Shown here piece by piece: positions 1 through 9,397 of a stretch of DNA of 64,000 nt. Within the stretch, counting starts at the first letter, position 1. Each line of letters begins with the position of its first letter. The stretch lies in the NCBI GenBank assembly GCA_020635205.1, contig JACKAE010000002.1:620001-684000 (forward strand), in the 5' to 3' direction. The notes beneath the pieces were generated by a model. It saw only the letters and a list, made by a program, of their open reading frames with translations. It was not told the DNA's origin and did not search any database. The position numbers were made by a program, and so were the translations under genes. The stretch comes from Ignavibacteria bacterium. Its GTDB lineage: Bacteria; Bacteroidota; Ignavibacteria; OLB7.

Positions 1-390
1 AGGAGGTGGTAAAAGATAGCCAGCCAGTTTCACAGTCGTAACGTCAACCCTCTATACTCGCGGACAATGCAACTGCGATAGGAAGAGTTTTCCAAGATCA
101 TTCCTTCAACAGACTGCCCCGCAGGGGCAACCGATCCGCCGCGGCGGATAGCCGGGGATTAGCCCCCCGACGTTTACTTCTAAAAACCTGCAAAATATAT
201 GCTAAAGTGGAAGAGGAGTTAGGAGCAGTTGAGGAGGTTGTAAAAGATAGCCAGCCAGTTTCACAGTCGTAACGTCAACCCTCTATACTCGCGGACAATG
301 CAACTGTGATAGGAAGAGTTTTCCAAGATCATTCCTTCAACAGACTGCCCCGCAGGGGCAACCGATCCGCCGCGGCGGATAGCCGGGGAT
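1..390. repeat. 159-bp direct duplication
   Basis: Bases 1-159 and 232-390 are the same segment, spaced 231 bp apart, with only about two mismatches that I can find (near bases 8 and 76 of the unit). Each copy ends in GC-rich stem-loops (GCCCCGCAGGGGC, then CCGCCGCGGCGG) and then enters the stem-loop repeat listed next. The 72 bp between the copies is unrelated and AT-rich. I see no gene here; the short frames that cross it are by-products of the repeat. Confidence 0.85.
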
Positions 391-1130
391 GCCAATTTCC
401 CCGGAAGAAAAGGGTTCGTAGTTCTCCTCGCCCGAAGGGGCAGAATGGAAGAGAGACGATGTCAAGACTTCAAGCTCAGCCACCCCTTCAGGGCGGAAGC
501 ATCAGATAGCAAATAGACTCCGTGGAGTGTAGCCTGCGGCTTTCTCCACGGCCACGTATCACTACTCCCTTCGGGAGTAGTTCGATCATCATCTGGCAAG
601 TGCAAGCAACAAGCTGCCCCGTAGGGGCTACCGATCTGCCGTGGCAGATAGCCGGGGATGCCAATCCCCGGAAGAAATGCGTTCCTGATTCTCCTCGCCC
701 CGTAGGGGCAGAATGGATGAAAGACGATGTCAAGGCTTCCAACGCAGCCGCCCCTTCAGGGCGGAAGCATCAGATAGTGAATAAACTCCGTGGAGTGCAG
801 CCTGCGGCTTTCTCCACGGCCAAAAACGAGTACTCCCTTCGGGAGTAGTTCGATGATCGTTTGGCAAGTGCAAGCAACAAACTGCCCCGAAGGGGCTACC
901 GATTCATAGCCGGGGATGCCAATCCCCGGAAGAAAAGGGTTCGTAGTTCTCCTCGCCCCGAAGGGGCAGAATGGAAGAGAGACGATGTTAAGACTTCAAG
1001 CGCAGCCGCCCCTTCAGGGCGGAAGCATCGGATAGCGAATAGACTCCGTGGAGTGCAGCCTGCGGCTTTCTCCACGGCAAGGCATGAGTGCTCTCTCCGG
1101 GAGCAGTTTGATAGGATTTGACTTGGAAGG
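338..1130. repeat. Tandem array of stem-loop repeat units (~260 bp)
   Basis: A multi-hairpin unit is repeated head to tail: its ACTCCGTGGAGTG palindrome falls at 517, 785 and 1043, so the period is 268 and then 258 bp, with partial units at both ends. Each unit carries hairpins in fixed order: ACTCCGTGGAGT, ACTCCCTTCGGGAGT, GCCCCGTAGGGGC, CTGCCGTGGCAG, a CCGGGGAT/ATCCCCGG pair, and CGCCCCTTCAGGGCG. Several loops differ while the stems stay paired (GCAG, GTAG, GAAG), which looks like compensated structure. Resemblance to REP/BIME-type elements mobilised by RAYT transposases is an inference; no RAYT gene is in the window. Frames of 60-110 codons here have no credible start or family. Confidence 0.85.
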
Positions 1131-1351
1131 GAGTGATGAGAAGACGATGCACACAGATTCCTGAACACTTCTGTGACGTGAGATCGCATTCTCTCGCAAA
1201 CCGATTGTCCGCCAGTATACCTATTCTATTAGGGTCTCATAACTCTTGAAGCAACCTAGCAGATAAAGCTCAGCGCGACAAGAGTGCCAATCCAAATTGG
1301 ATCAAAACCGCTCTTAACTCTACATACTCCCAACTCCAACTCGCCACAAAC

Positions 1352-2344
1352 TCAAACGTGATCCCCAAGTTCGCTGTTTCCCATCTTCTCTATTGCGATC
1401 ACAACGATAAACCCAACTACTGCGAGGGCAAGTGCAATCCAGACTTCGGTTCCGAACCCCGGCAAGATATTGTCCTGAACCAGAGGTTGGATTTCGCCAT
1501 GTCGGTCGGTGTAGGTTTCGATAGTCTCTTTCCAAGGCCAGACTTTGCGGAGGCTTCCCAGCATCAGTCCGGTTAGGAGTGCAACGGTAAGGTCATGGTA
1601 TCGTTTGAAGAGCCAGCCGAGAAGTTGCGCGAAGGTAATCAAGCCAATCCCACAGCCGAGGGCAAACGTTCCGAGAATCACTCCATCTTCTGTGGCAAAT
1701 GTTCCGTCGCTAATCTTCGCTACTCGTCCGACGATGAACTGGTACTTGCTGAGCAAGAGCAAGATGAATGAGCCGGAGATGCCGGGGAGAATCATTGCGC
1801 AGATTGCCAGAGCACCACTTAGGAAGACAAACCCAAGATCATCGGGTGTTTGGGCGGGAACCAACCCTACGAGGATATAGGCGGCAACGGCTGTTACGAG
1901 CAAGGCTACTACAAGAAGTAGGTTCCACTTTGGAATCCGTTTGCTTACTACCAAAACTGAAGCCAAAACAAGACCGAAGAAGAAGCTCCAGAGATAGACG
2001 GGTTGGTTCTCGAGAAGCCAGGTCATCAACTTCGCTAAGGAGAGGATGGCAATGAGGATACCGCTGAGAACTGATAATAAGAAGGGAAGATTGATTGCGC
2101 GGGCTGCATCCGTTAGCCTAAAGGAAACAATTGCCCGAAGGAATTCAGAACGCCCAACGGCTCTGATCGAGGAGATCAACTCTTCGTAGATGCCGAGGAT
2201 AAATGCCATCGTTCCGCCGGAGACTCCGGGAACTACGTCGCAGGCTCCCATTGCCATTCCGCGAGCACCGAGACCGATATAATCTTTAAATCCACGTTTT
2301 TTCGATTCAGTTCCCTTGCTCTGATGGTGTTGTAGTTCTGACAT
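1352..2344 (-). CDS. DUF368 family polyprenyl-phosphate transporter
   Basis: This 330-aa multi-spanning membrane protein carries the two DUF368 signatures, one per half: ARGMAMGACDVVPGVSGGT near residue 30 followed by GIYE, and MILPGISGSF near residue 188. The twin PGVSGGT/PGISGS motifs point to an internally duplicated carrier. DUF368 proteins (PopT type) are reported to return undecaprenyl phosphate to the cytoplasmic face of the membrane for cell-wall and glycan synthesis. It is slightly longer than usual because of a hydrophilic N terminus. It is divergent from the DUF2723 genes, whose membrane glycosyl-transfer chemistry would use the same lipid pool. The family call is secure; the transport role comes from the family. 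Confidence 0.88.
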   Translation of the reverse strand: MSELQHHQSKGTESKKRGFKDYIGLGARGMAMGACDVVPGVSGGTMAFILGIYEELISSIRAVGRSEFLRAIVSFRLTDAARAINLPFLLSVLSGILIAILSLAKLMTWLLENQPVYLWSFFFGLVLASVLVVSKRIPKWNLLLVVALLVTAVAAYILVGLVPAQTPDDLGFVFLSGALAICAMILPGISGSFILLLLSKYQFIVGRVAKISDGTFATEDGVILGTFALGCGIGLITFAQLLGWLFKRYHDLTVALLTGLMLGSLRKVWPWKETIETYTDRHGEIQPLVQDNILPGFGTEVWIALALAVVGFIVVIAIEKMGNSELGDHV

Positions 2345-2585
2345 TCCGGTCTCTTCTGTTTTGAATCTAATGAATCGTTCTGCTCAGGGATGATAGCGTT
2401 GAGATGATTGGAGACTCTGCTGTTCTTCTCCGTTTGCATCTGTCACAATCCACCTAAACTGTGTCCCCTTCCCCTGCCAAGCTGGAGAAGAAGGGAGCAA
2501 ATATACGAGAGTCAGAGAATCGCTCCGTATCTTCGCACGTTTGGAATAATTGCAGACTTTTGATTCTCTCACTTAACTGATTCAG

Positions 2586-4493
2586 ATGGAGAACAGACGA
2601 CTACACCAATTAGTGGCACTTGCTACAGGACTCGTCACGGCGACGCTCTGCCTTCTTACAATGAACCATACCTTCGGGTTTGTCGACAGTGGCGAAATGG
2701 CTGCTGCCGCATCGATCCTCGGTGTTCCGCACCCAACTGGTTATCCCCTCCTGATGATTCTCGGGCACGTTGCCACACTTCTTATACCGGGACGTGACAT
2801 CGTTGCGTTGAATATCTTGGCGGCACTGTTAGCCGGTGGGGGAGCGGGCGTAATGGCACTCCTCTTCTCTCGAATCCTTGGGACGTATGCCACCACTGAA
2901 GGAGGTGCTGGCAAGAGTGAGTCAAATCGAAATGCTTGGGGAATGCCTCTTATTGCCGCCTCTGCTGCCTTGCTCGCTGCAACAACAACAGTTTGGTGGG
3001 GAGTGGGAACCGGCTTCGAAGCCTACGCTCTCCACGCACTTATGCTTCCGTTAGTGATTCTTACCTTCCTGAACTATCTCAACGGGGTGGCTCTCCAAAG
3101 TACATCGAAAAGCTCGACGACCCGTGCTGCCTGGATGTTCTCGTTTACTCTTGGCTTGGCTTTCACCAACCACATGACAACGATCATCCTCGCACCGGCA
3201 TTCCTCTACCTTTTCTTTCGAACGGTTGGCTTAAACGCCACTGCACTACGCCGGATTGGGGGACTCATACCCGGTTTTCTTCTCGGACTGCTTCCCTACC
3301 TTTACATACCGATCAGGGCTGCCGCCGACCCTGCAATTAACTGGGGGCGAGCTACAACTCTCTCCAGATTTCTCAACCATCTCACTGGCGAACAGTTCCG
3401 CGACTTCATGTTCAATTTCTCAGTTGCCGATAGCCAGCTTGGTTGGTACTTCTCTACACTCCCTTCGGAGTTTGTATACATCGGATTGGCACTGGCCTTA
3501 GTTGGGGTTGTTCTCCTCTTCCGCAAATCACTCTCGTTTGGGATCTTTACTTCGCTCCTCTTTCTCTCCTGCCTTCTCTACTCAGGAACCTATGCAATCA
3601 AAGAGATTGAACCCTACTTTATGGTTGCCACACTTACTGTGGGCATTTGGGCAATGTTTGGTCTCTGGGAAGTAGGGGAACGATTCGGACGAATGTCGGG
3701 AGTTGGTCTTGGCCTTCTCTCAGTAATCCTCGCTGGAGTTCTCCACTACGGGAAAGTAGATCAGAGTGATAACACGATGGTAGAAGATCTTGCCAGAAAT
3801 ATCATTGAGCCACTACCACAGAAGGCAGTTCTTCTCACAACACGGTGGGATATATTTCTGGCGGGGACAATGTACTTGCAGTATGCTGAAGGAGTTCGTT
3901 CCGATGTCTCAGTAATCAACGTCAACATGCTGCACGATCGAGTCTACCTTAGTCAGGTCTTGGAAGAGAACCCAGAATTCAAACTGGTAAACAAGCGCAT
4001 TGTTGCCTTTGTTAATCAACGGAAGAAGATCGATCAAGGGATGGTGCAGACAAAGAAGGATAGCGTTGAGTACAGCCGACTCTTCTACCGAATGGTGAAC
4101 GGTATCATTACTACAAACCAGCGTCCAACCTTTGTGACGTGGGAAGTGGATACGCTGATCGGTTTCGGGTGGAATAAGACGCCGGTTGGTCTCGCCTACG
4201 GCTTGACACCTGACTCTACATACTTAGCACTGAAGCCTCGGGAGTATCACTATCGACTTCCGGCAAACCGGATGAATCCAGACGTAATGAGCAGTGCGGT
4301 CTTCTATGCCCGTGCTGAGCTTGCGCGCGCCTCATATGAAGCGAAGTTTGCTAAGGGTGCAGAGGCAAAATTCTATCTGGAGAGAGCGAAAACGTTCGAT
4401 CCCGAAGTTGAGTTAGGAGATGTGCCGCCACTTCCAATGGGGAATCGAAAGTATATGGAGGAGGGAATAAACTTCTTCCAACGTTTGCGATAA
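2586..4493 (+). CDS. DUF2723 family membrane protein (copy 1)
   Basis: This 635-aa integral membrane protein has the DUF2723 N-terminal signature, an acidic DSGE close to a first transmembrane helix followed by GVPHPTGYPL (about residues 35-56), and a second conserved patch, LAFTNHMTTIILAP, near residue 200. About ten hydrophobic segments are followed by a soluble C-terminal region of roughly 230 residues. DUF2723 resembles GT-C lipid-linked glycosyltransferases with a periplasmic acidic catalytic loop; the sugar and acceptor are not known from sequence. The next gene is a paralogue 74 bp downstream, so the two probably form one transcription unit. Confidence 0.87.
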   Translation: MENRRLHQLVALATGLVTATLCLLTMNHTFGFVDSGEMAAAASILGVPHPTGYPLLMILGHVATLLIPGRDIVALNILAALLAGGGAGVMALLFSRILGTYATTEGGAGKSESNRNAWGMPLIAASAALLAATTTVWWGVGTGFEAYALHALMLPLVILTFLNYLNGVALQSTSKSSTTRAAWMFSFTLGLAFTNHMTTIILAPAFLYLFFRTVGLNATALRRIGGLIPGFLLGLLPYLYIPIRAAADPAINWGRATTLSRFLNHLTGEQFRDFMFNFSVADSQLGWYFSTLPSEFVYIGLALALVGVVLLFRKSLSFGIFTSLLFLSCLLYSGTYAIKEIEPYFMVATLTVGIWAMFGLWEVGERFGRMSGVGLGLLSVILAGVLHYGKVDQSDNTMVEDLARNIIEPLPQKAVLLTTRWDIFLAGTMYLQYAEGVRSDVSVINVNMLHDRVYLSQVLEENPEFKLVNKRIVAFVNQRKKIDQGMVQTKKDSVEYSRLFYRMVNGIITTNQRPTFVTWEVDTLIGFGWNKTPVGLAYGLTPDSTYLALKPREYHYRLPANRMNPDVMSSAVFYARAELARASYEAKFAKGAEAKFYLERAKTFDPEVELGDVPPLPMGNRKYMEEGINFFQRLR

Positions 4494-4567
4494 CGTCCGG
4501 AAGGTTGCGCTGGCACTACAGTGCAGAGCTTTGATAGATAGCACATAAGAGAAACGCAGTTCAAACT

Positions 4568-6796
4568 ATGTACAGTTCAGAATCGAACCCCGAGTCCTTC
4601 TTTGCGCTGAACATCGCCACACCTAAGCGTGTGGCTGTTGGGGTTGGACTCATCACATTCTTTCTCTACAGGTTGACTTCAGCCCCAACGTTTGGCTATA
4701 TCGACGATGGTGAGTTGGCTGCGGTAGCCTCTACGCTCGGGATTGCCCACCCGACTGGCTACCCACTGATAACGTTGCTTGGCAAGCTGGCTACCCTTAT
4801 CTATCCCGGACGAGATATTGTTGCGCTGAACGTGCTATCCTCACTTCTCGTTGCCCTTGGTGCTGCCGTGTTGACGTTGCTCTTAGCGTATCTCCTGCAA
4901 ACAATACATCGTGAGGATGATGTGAAGAAGGGGAAAGAGAGAGGCAAGGTGAAAAAGAAGAAGAGGGGAAAAGATGAACCTAAAGAAGAAGTTGCAGCAG
5001 TAAGGAAGATGTCTGATGGCGAGGTGAGTGTGCTGGCTGGACTTGGTGCACTACTTACGACAACAACAGGTATTTGGTGGAGGCAGGGTGTTGGTTTCGA
5101 GGTCTACTCTCTCCACACACTCTTTCTTCCATTGATTTTCTGGCTCTTCCTCCGCTATGTCGACCACGAGGCATCACTGAGCGAAGGGGATTCAACAGTT
5201 CTCTCTAATAGAGTTGGGTTTACCAAACGAGGCTTCCTCTTCTCTATGGTTCTTGGTCTCTCCTTCACGAACCACATGACCACAATTCTTCTCGCACCTG
5301 GCTTTCTGGTCTACTTTTTCTGGCGTATAGGTTTCCGAGCTGATTCTCTCCGACGCATCCTCTACCTGATTCCAGGTTTTTTGGTGGGGCTTCTTCCCTA
5401 CCTCTGGTTGCCGTTGCGCGCAGCAACTGATCCCCGGTTCAACTGGAGTAACCCAGAGACCTTCTGGGGATTTCGTCGCCACATTACCGGCGCGCAGTAT
5501 GGTATCTGGATGTTTACCGAGCCACGTGTTTTTGCCCAACACACGCAGGAGTTCCTCGCCGGTATTTCGAGCGAGCTTCTCTACGTTGGGTTGGCAATCG
5601 CTCTACTCGGTCTCCTATCACTACTGCGTCAGCATACAAAGCTGTCAGTGGCAACTGGTTCGCTCCTTGCAGTGGCAATGCTTCTCGGCCTCTTCTTCAA
5701 TGGTTCTAATGTCCTCACGGTTTTGCTCCCCTTCCTCCTAATTCTTGCTGCAATGGGGGTAGCTCTCTTTTACTTTACAGGCAAAGGAAGTCGCCAAAAA
5801 CCTTCACGCTCAACCTTCCTTCCCGTTGGATTTGGGGTGATGACATCACTTATCTTCCTCACCACAATTCTCTACTGTGGGGGGTACAGTATTCTCGATA
5901 TTGAGCAGTACTATCTCGCTGCTATTCTCGTTCTCGGCATCTGGATTACGTTCGGACTGCAATACGTAGCCAAGCTCGTAGGGCGTTCTCTCTTGCTCGG
6001 CTTTGCCGGACTTCTCGCTGCTGCCGTGATTCTCTTCAACTACGGCGAGTCGGATGAAAGTGGAAACTATCTGGTGGAAGATGCAACAGTAAACATGTTG
6101 GAGACATTGCCTGAGAATGCAATCATCATATCGGGTCTTTGGGATTTCTGGCTTGCGGGAAGTTATTATATGCAGGGAGTTGAGGGGATGCGACCAGACG
6201 TGACAGTGGTCGATTTCAATCTTCTGAAGTATGGGTGGTATATCGATCAGTTGCGGGCGAACTATCCTGAGTTCATGGCTCTCGTAAAAGAAGAGGTGGA
6301 TATCTTTCAAGAAGAGCAGTATAAGTTCGAGCATGACTTACCTTATGATCCAGCGGTTATCGATCAACGCTATCTCGCAATGATCGACGCGATGATCCGG
6401 GAGAATCTCGGCACTCGTCCAGTGCTGCTCACCTTTGATATGAACGAGCGAGACCAATACGGCAACCCCCGTTATGGGAGGGAGTGGCCTCCTCCAAACA
6501 AGCGTGTTCCTCACCAGCTTGCCTACCTGATCGTACCAGACGAAACATATCTACCACAAGAGTTCCCGAATTGGAAATTCCGATTTTGGGAGGGGCGAGT
6601 AGACCCCTATGTGGCAAACAGCTACAAGTGGTACGCAACCAGTGCAAGCGACCGGGCGAAGTACGAGGCAATTCACGGCAACGACTCACTTGCACAACGG
6701 TACATGGAACTTGCTCGCACGTTCGATCCGGGGTGGGGAGAGAAGGAATACGCGAAGGTGCGAGATCACTTGCAAGATGGGCGGATTGTGGAGTGA
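4568..6796 (+). CDS. DUF2723 family membrane protein (copy 2)
   Basis: This 742-aa paralogue of the upstream gene has the matching signature IDDGE...GIAHPTGYPL at about residues 40-62 and LSFTNHMTTILLAPGF near residue 235. It differs in having a strongly basic insert at about residues 115-140, rich in KGKERGKVKKKKRGK, in a loop after the third hydrophobic segment; under the positive-inside rule this loop should be cytoplasmic. The C-terminal soluble region aligns with copy 1. Tandem DUF2723 pairs are common in Bacteroidota/Chlorobiota. It converges on the lipoprotein gene with only 20 bp between the stops. Confidence 0.87.
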   Translation: MYSSESNPESFFALNIATPKRVAVGVGLITFFLYRLTSAPTFGYIDDGELAAVASTLGIAHPTGYPLITLLGKLATLIYPGRDIVALNVLSSLLVALGAAVLTLLLAYLLQTIHREDDVKKGKERGKVKKKKRGKDEPKEEVAAVRKMSDGEVSVLAGLGALLTTTTGIWWRQGVGFEVYSLHTLFLPLIFWLFLRYVDHEASLSEGDSTVLSNRVGFTKRGFLFSMVLGLSFTNHMTTILLAPGFLVYFFWRIGFRADSLRRILYLIPGFLVGLLPYLWLPLRAATDPRFNWSNPETFWGFRRHITGAQYGIWMFTEPRVFAQHTQEFLAGISSELLYVGLAIALLGLLSLLRQHTKLSVATGSLLAVAMLLGLFFNGSNVLTVLLPFLLILAAMGVALFYFTGKGSRQKPSRSTFLPVGFGVMTSLIFLTTILYCGGYSILDIEQYYLAAILVLGIWITFGLQYVAKLVGRSLLLGFAGLLAAAVILFNYGESDESGNYLVEDATVNMLETLPENAIIISGLWDFWLAGSYYMQGVEGMRPDVTVVDFNLLKYGWYIDQLRANYPEFMALVKEEVDIFQEEQYKFEHDLPYDPAVIDQRYLAMIDAMIRENLGTRPVLLTFDMNERDQYGNPRYGREWPPPNKRVPHQLAYLIVPDETYLPQEFPNWKFRFWEGRVDPYVANSYKWYATSASDRAKYEAIHGNDSLAQRYMELARTFDPGWGEKEYAKVRDHLQDGRIVE

Positions 6797-6816
6797 TGGG
6801 GGATCGCCGCTCGGCG

Positions 6817-7296
6817 TTACTCAATCTCAATATCTCCATACGTGCTCAGGTGATTCTCACCCTTTGGCGCATCAACGAACGTGGCTGTCACTCGGTAAAG
6901 TCCTGGACTAACCTTGTTCCTGTCACTATCCTTAAAGTCCCAAGCAAAGAGGTAGCTTCCAGAGTCGAGGCGATCACTGAGAATTTGGCTGACCTTCTCT
7001 CCATCTTTGTTCACAACATTGTACTGAACGTCAGCCGATACTTGGAGAGAAAAGCAGAAAGTTACTGCCTTCTCCGAGCTAACTGGATTAGGGTAGGCTG
7101 GCTTTACTGAGGCGAAGGTCTGACCTGCTCCGACAACTCCTTGCATCCTCCAGTCGTCAGGGTCATTCTCAATTACTGTCCCATCCTCTGATGTTCGTGT
7201 GATGCCAGATATATCAATATCATCTGGATCAAAAACTCCACACGAAGAGAGGAGACTAAGACTAAGTAGCATCAGAAGAGTACGTGTCTGTTTCAT
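6817..7296 (-). CDS. Lipoprotein with FlgD-like Ig fold
   Basis: This 159-aa protein starts with a lipoprotein signal ending LSSCG, so residue 19 should be the lipidated cysteine. The C-terminal half (about residues 65-159) has the pattern of the FlgD/T9SS-associated Ig-like module: YPNPV, then SADVQYNVVNKDGEKV, WDFKD, and SPGLYRVTATF. An acidic linker separates the two. Such modules occur in Bacteroidota surface proteins, where they support folding or anchoring; the ligand is unknown. It is transcribed convergently with the DUF2723 pair. Confidence 0.75.
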   Translation of the reverse strand: MKQTRTLLMLLSLSLLSSCGVFDPDDIDISGITRTSEDGTVIENDPDDWRMQGVVGAGQTFASVKPAYPNPVSSEKAVTFCFSLQVSADVQYNVVNKDGEKVSQILSDRLDSGSYLFAWDFKDSDRNKVSPGLYRVTATFVDAPKGENHLSTYGDIEIE

Positions 7297-7544
7297 ATGT
7301 GACCTTTAAGTGAATTCAAAATTCAAAAGGCAAAATTCAAAATGGGGGGGAGGATTGGGTTTCCTCTCTGCAATTGTTTGATTTCATCAGTTTTACATCA
7401 AAGAGCGTCAGTTGCACTGATTGTCCCGAAGAGGCTACTGATATGTAGCCCTGGACGAAGTCCCCGGAATCCAAGCGTTAGAAGTTCGCGCTCCCCGAGG
7501 AGGCAGAACGAACGAGTGGATCAAAAGACATGTATGTAGGAGAG
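7297..7544. repeat. Degenerate stem-loop repeat and A/T repeat
   Basis: Two repeat types fill this gap. Near 7318-7345 there is an AAATTCAAAA-type short repeat whose reverse complement recurs at 7558-7588 and at 11493-11567. Bases about 7390-7520 are a decayed copy of the 338-1130 array: a TTGCACTGATTGTCCCGAAGAGG segment, ATGTAGCCC..., TCCCCGG, and a CTCCCCGAGGAGGCAGAACG end that matches the GCCCCGAAGGGGCAGAATGG block. I see no gene. Confidence 0.6.
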
Positions 7545-8420
7545 CTATCTCCCTCTTTTTGAATTTTGAATTTTGCCTTTTGAATTCCTCCCCCCCTTGT
7601 ATCCTTCATCAATAGCGGCATCCTTCAACTTGAAGGCCATCAAACCGCCGAGCAGAATCATGATAAGAGAAATCCACTGTGCCTGCGAGAGCGTTCCATA
7701 TTCTGGGTTTAGCCTGATAATCTCGACCAAAAGACGTTCGACTCCGGCGAAAATCAAGTAGATCGAGAAGAGCATACCGGCAGCCATCGGACGTTTCCGA
7801 AGTTTCCAGAGGATGGCGAAGATGGCAAATGCAGCGAGCGTTTCGTATACCGGTGTGGGGTGAACTGGAATGTCGGCTGGCGGCGTTCCCTCACCGAAGA
7901 TTCGATGCCACTCTGCAACGAGTCCTTCATTCTTCGCAGCCAGTGTCGAAACAGTGCCGTTCGGGTAGGTCATTGCCCAGGGAACGTCTGTTGGGATACC
8001 GTAGTCACCATCACCGGCAAGCTGGCAGCCGATCCGCCCGATGCCGTAAGCTAAAATCAGCGAAGGGGAGGCCGCGTCAGCAACGCGAAGGAAGCCGAGC
8101 TTCTGTTTGCGAACGTAGAGCAAGATAGAGAGTGTCGCGAATATTAATCCGCCGTAGAAGGTCAATCCGGCAGCAGAGAAGAGTTCTCCGGCAGGATCCA
8201 GCATAAACTGATCCCAATTTTCGAAAACGCTGAAGAGCTTCGATCCGGTAACACCTGCTATTAGAGCAATCAACGTGATTGTGCCTGCCTTCTCTGGCGG
8301 CATCCCCCTGCGACGGAATTCCCTAACCAGCAGGAGGTTTGCGACGATGAAAGCAATGCCCATCATCAGGCCGAAACTGTAAATCTTGATCGGGCCGATC
8401 TCAAAGAGTACCGGTATCAC
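7545..8420 (-). CDS. lgt: Prolipoprotein diacylglyceryl transferase
   Basis: Lgt attaches diacylglycerol from phosphatidylglycerol to the lipobox cysteine of prolipoproteins in the inner membrane. This 291-aa polytopic protein shows the Lgt signature as GRIGCQLAGDGDYGIPTD (about residue 125), the variant common in Bacteroidota, and the HPTPVYETL motif near residue 188. Translation appears to begin at a GTG after an AAAAGGGG ribosome binding site. The last 15 residues, including KGKIQNSKRGR, are translated from the A/T repeat that lies across the stop codon and are unlikely to be native to the family. Lgt fits the many lipoproteins encoded in this window. Confidence 0.93.
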   Translation of the reverse strand: MIPVLFEIGPIKIYSFGLMMGIAFIVANLLLVREFRRRGMPPEKAGTITLIALIAGVTGSKLFSVFENWDQFMLDPAGELFSAAGLTFYGGLIFATLSILLYVRKQKLGFLRVADAASPSLILAYGIGRIGCQLAGDGDYGIPTDVPWAMTYPNGTVSTLAAKNEGLVAEWHRIFGEGTPPADIPVHPTPVYETLAAFAIFAILWKLRKRPMAAGMLFSIYLIFAGVERLLVEIIRLNPEYGTLSQAQWISLIMILLGGLMAFKLKDAAIDEGYKGGRNSKGKIQNSKRGR

Positions 8421-8563
8421 TATCTTTCCCCTTTTATTCTAACGAAGACTTTTTATTGCGAAGAGTTTGCACACACCGTTGGTGCTTTTCGGACAAACAT
8501 ACGGAAGGAGGTGGAAACGGTGAGGGAAACGAAGGATGATCTTGCAACCAGATATAACCAAGT

Positions 8564-9397
8564 ATGAAGGATAGAGAAGATTTAAGGGAGGTTCAACAAC
8601 AACTCGAAGAGCATATTGCCCAATATCGCTCTGTAGTAGTTGGCTTCTCTGCTGGGGTAGATTCCTCGGTTGTTGCGGTGGCTGCCAACGCAGCTCTCGG
8701 CGATAACGCATTGATTGTGACCGCGACTACCGAGACTATTATATCGGAAGATATTGAGCTTGCCCGATCAATCGCCCAAACATACTCACTAAACTATCGA
8801 GAGATTGCATACAACGAACTGGAGGTTGAAGGCTATGCCCAAAATCCAACCAATCGCTGTTTCTTTTGCAAGGATGCTCTGCACAACAACTTGACGAAAA
8901 TAGCTGAGGAGAGAGGTGGGGCTGTGATTCTCGACGGAACAAATGCTGATGATGAGGGAGATTACCGTCCGGGAAGGGATGCGGCTCGCAATCATGGTGT
9001 CCGCTCTCCTCTGTTAGAGCTTGGGTTGGATAAAGTGACGGTTCGCGGACTGGCAAAACTGTATAGTCTCTCAAATCACGATAAACCTTCAGCCCCCTGC
9101 CTTTCTTCCCGAGTTCCGTACGGAACGGCGATAACGCGGGAGATTCTCGATAAAATTGGAAATGCCGAAGGACGGCTCCGTGACCTTGGCTTTCGGGAGC
9201 TGCGGGTGCGACATCACGACGACGTTGCCCGGCTGGAACTTCCGCAGAACGAATTCGCTCAAGCTATTCTGTTGGCCGATGCAATTGACAAAGCAGTGCG
9301 CGAATCTGGATACCGCTATGTTGCGCTGGACCTACGTGGCTTCCGTTCTGGATCGTTGAACGAGGTACTTACACAGATTGAATTACCAAGGGGATGA
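8564..9397 (+). CDS. larE: ATP-dependent sacrificial sulfur transferase LarE
   Basis: LarE activates pyridinium-3,5-biscarboxylate mononucleotide with ATP and donates sulfur while building the nickel-pincer cofactor of lactate racemase-type enzymes. The 277-aa protein has the N-type PP-loop (SAGVDSS, about residues 29-35), GTNADDEGDYRPG near residue 125, and PCLSSRVPYG with Cys179 in the place of the sacrificial cysteine of the single-cysteine LarE class. It overlaps larB by 4 bp (ATGA), so the two are translationally coupled. LarC is not in the window and must lie elsewhere if the pathway is complete. Confidence 0.92.
   Translation: MKDREDLREVQQQLEEHIAQYRSVVVGFSAGVDSSVVAVAANAALGDNALIVTATTETIISEDIELARSIAQTYSLNYREIAYNELEVEGYAQNPTNRCFFCKDALHNNLTKIAEERGGAVILDGTNADDEGDYRPGRDAARNHGVRSPLLELGLDKVTVRGLAKLYSLSNHDKPSAPCLSSRVPYGTAITREILDKIGNAEGRLRDLGFRELRVRHHDDVARLELPQNEFAQAILLADAIDKAVRESGYRYVALDLRGFRSGSLNEVLTQIELPRG

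Noticed and set aside
338..1130. CRISPR array
   Set aside because: The repeated unit is about 260 bp with internal hairpins and no short identical repeats separated by unique spacers; no cas genes are present.
306..1199. Small overlapping frames of 60-108 codons on both strands
   Set aside because: All lie inside the stem-loop repeat, lack ribosome sites and code for the same peptide words because of the repetition.
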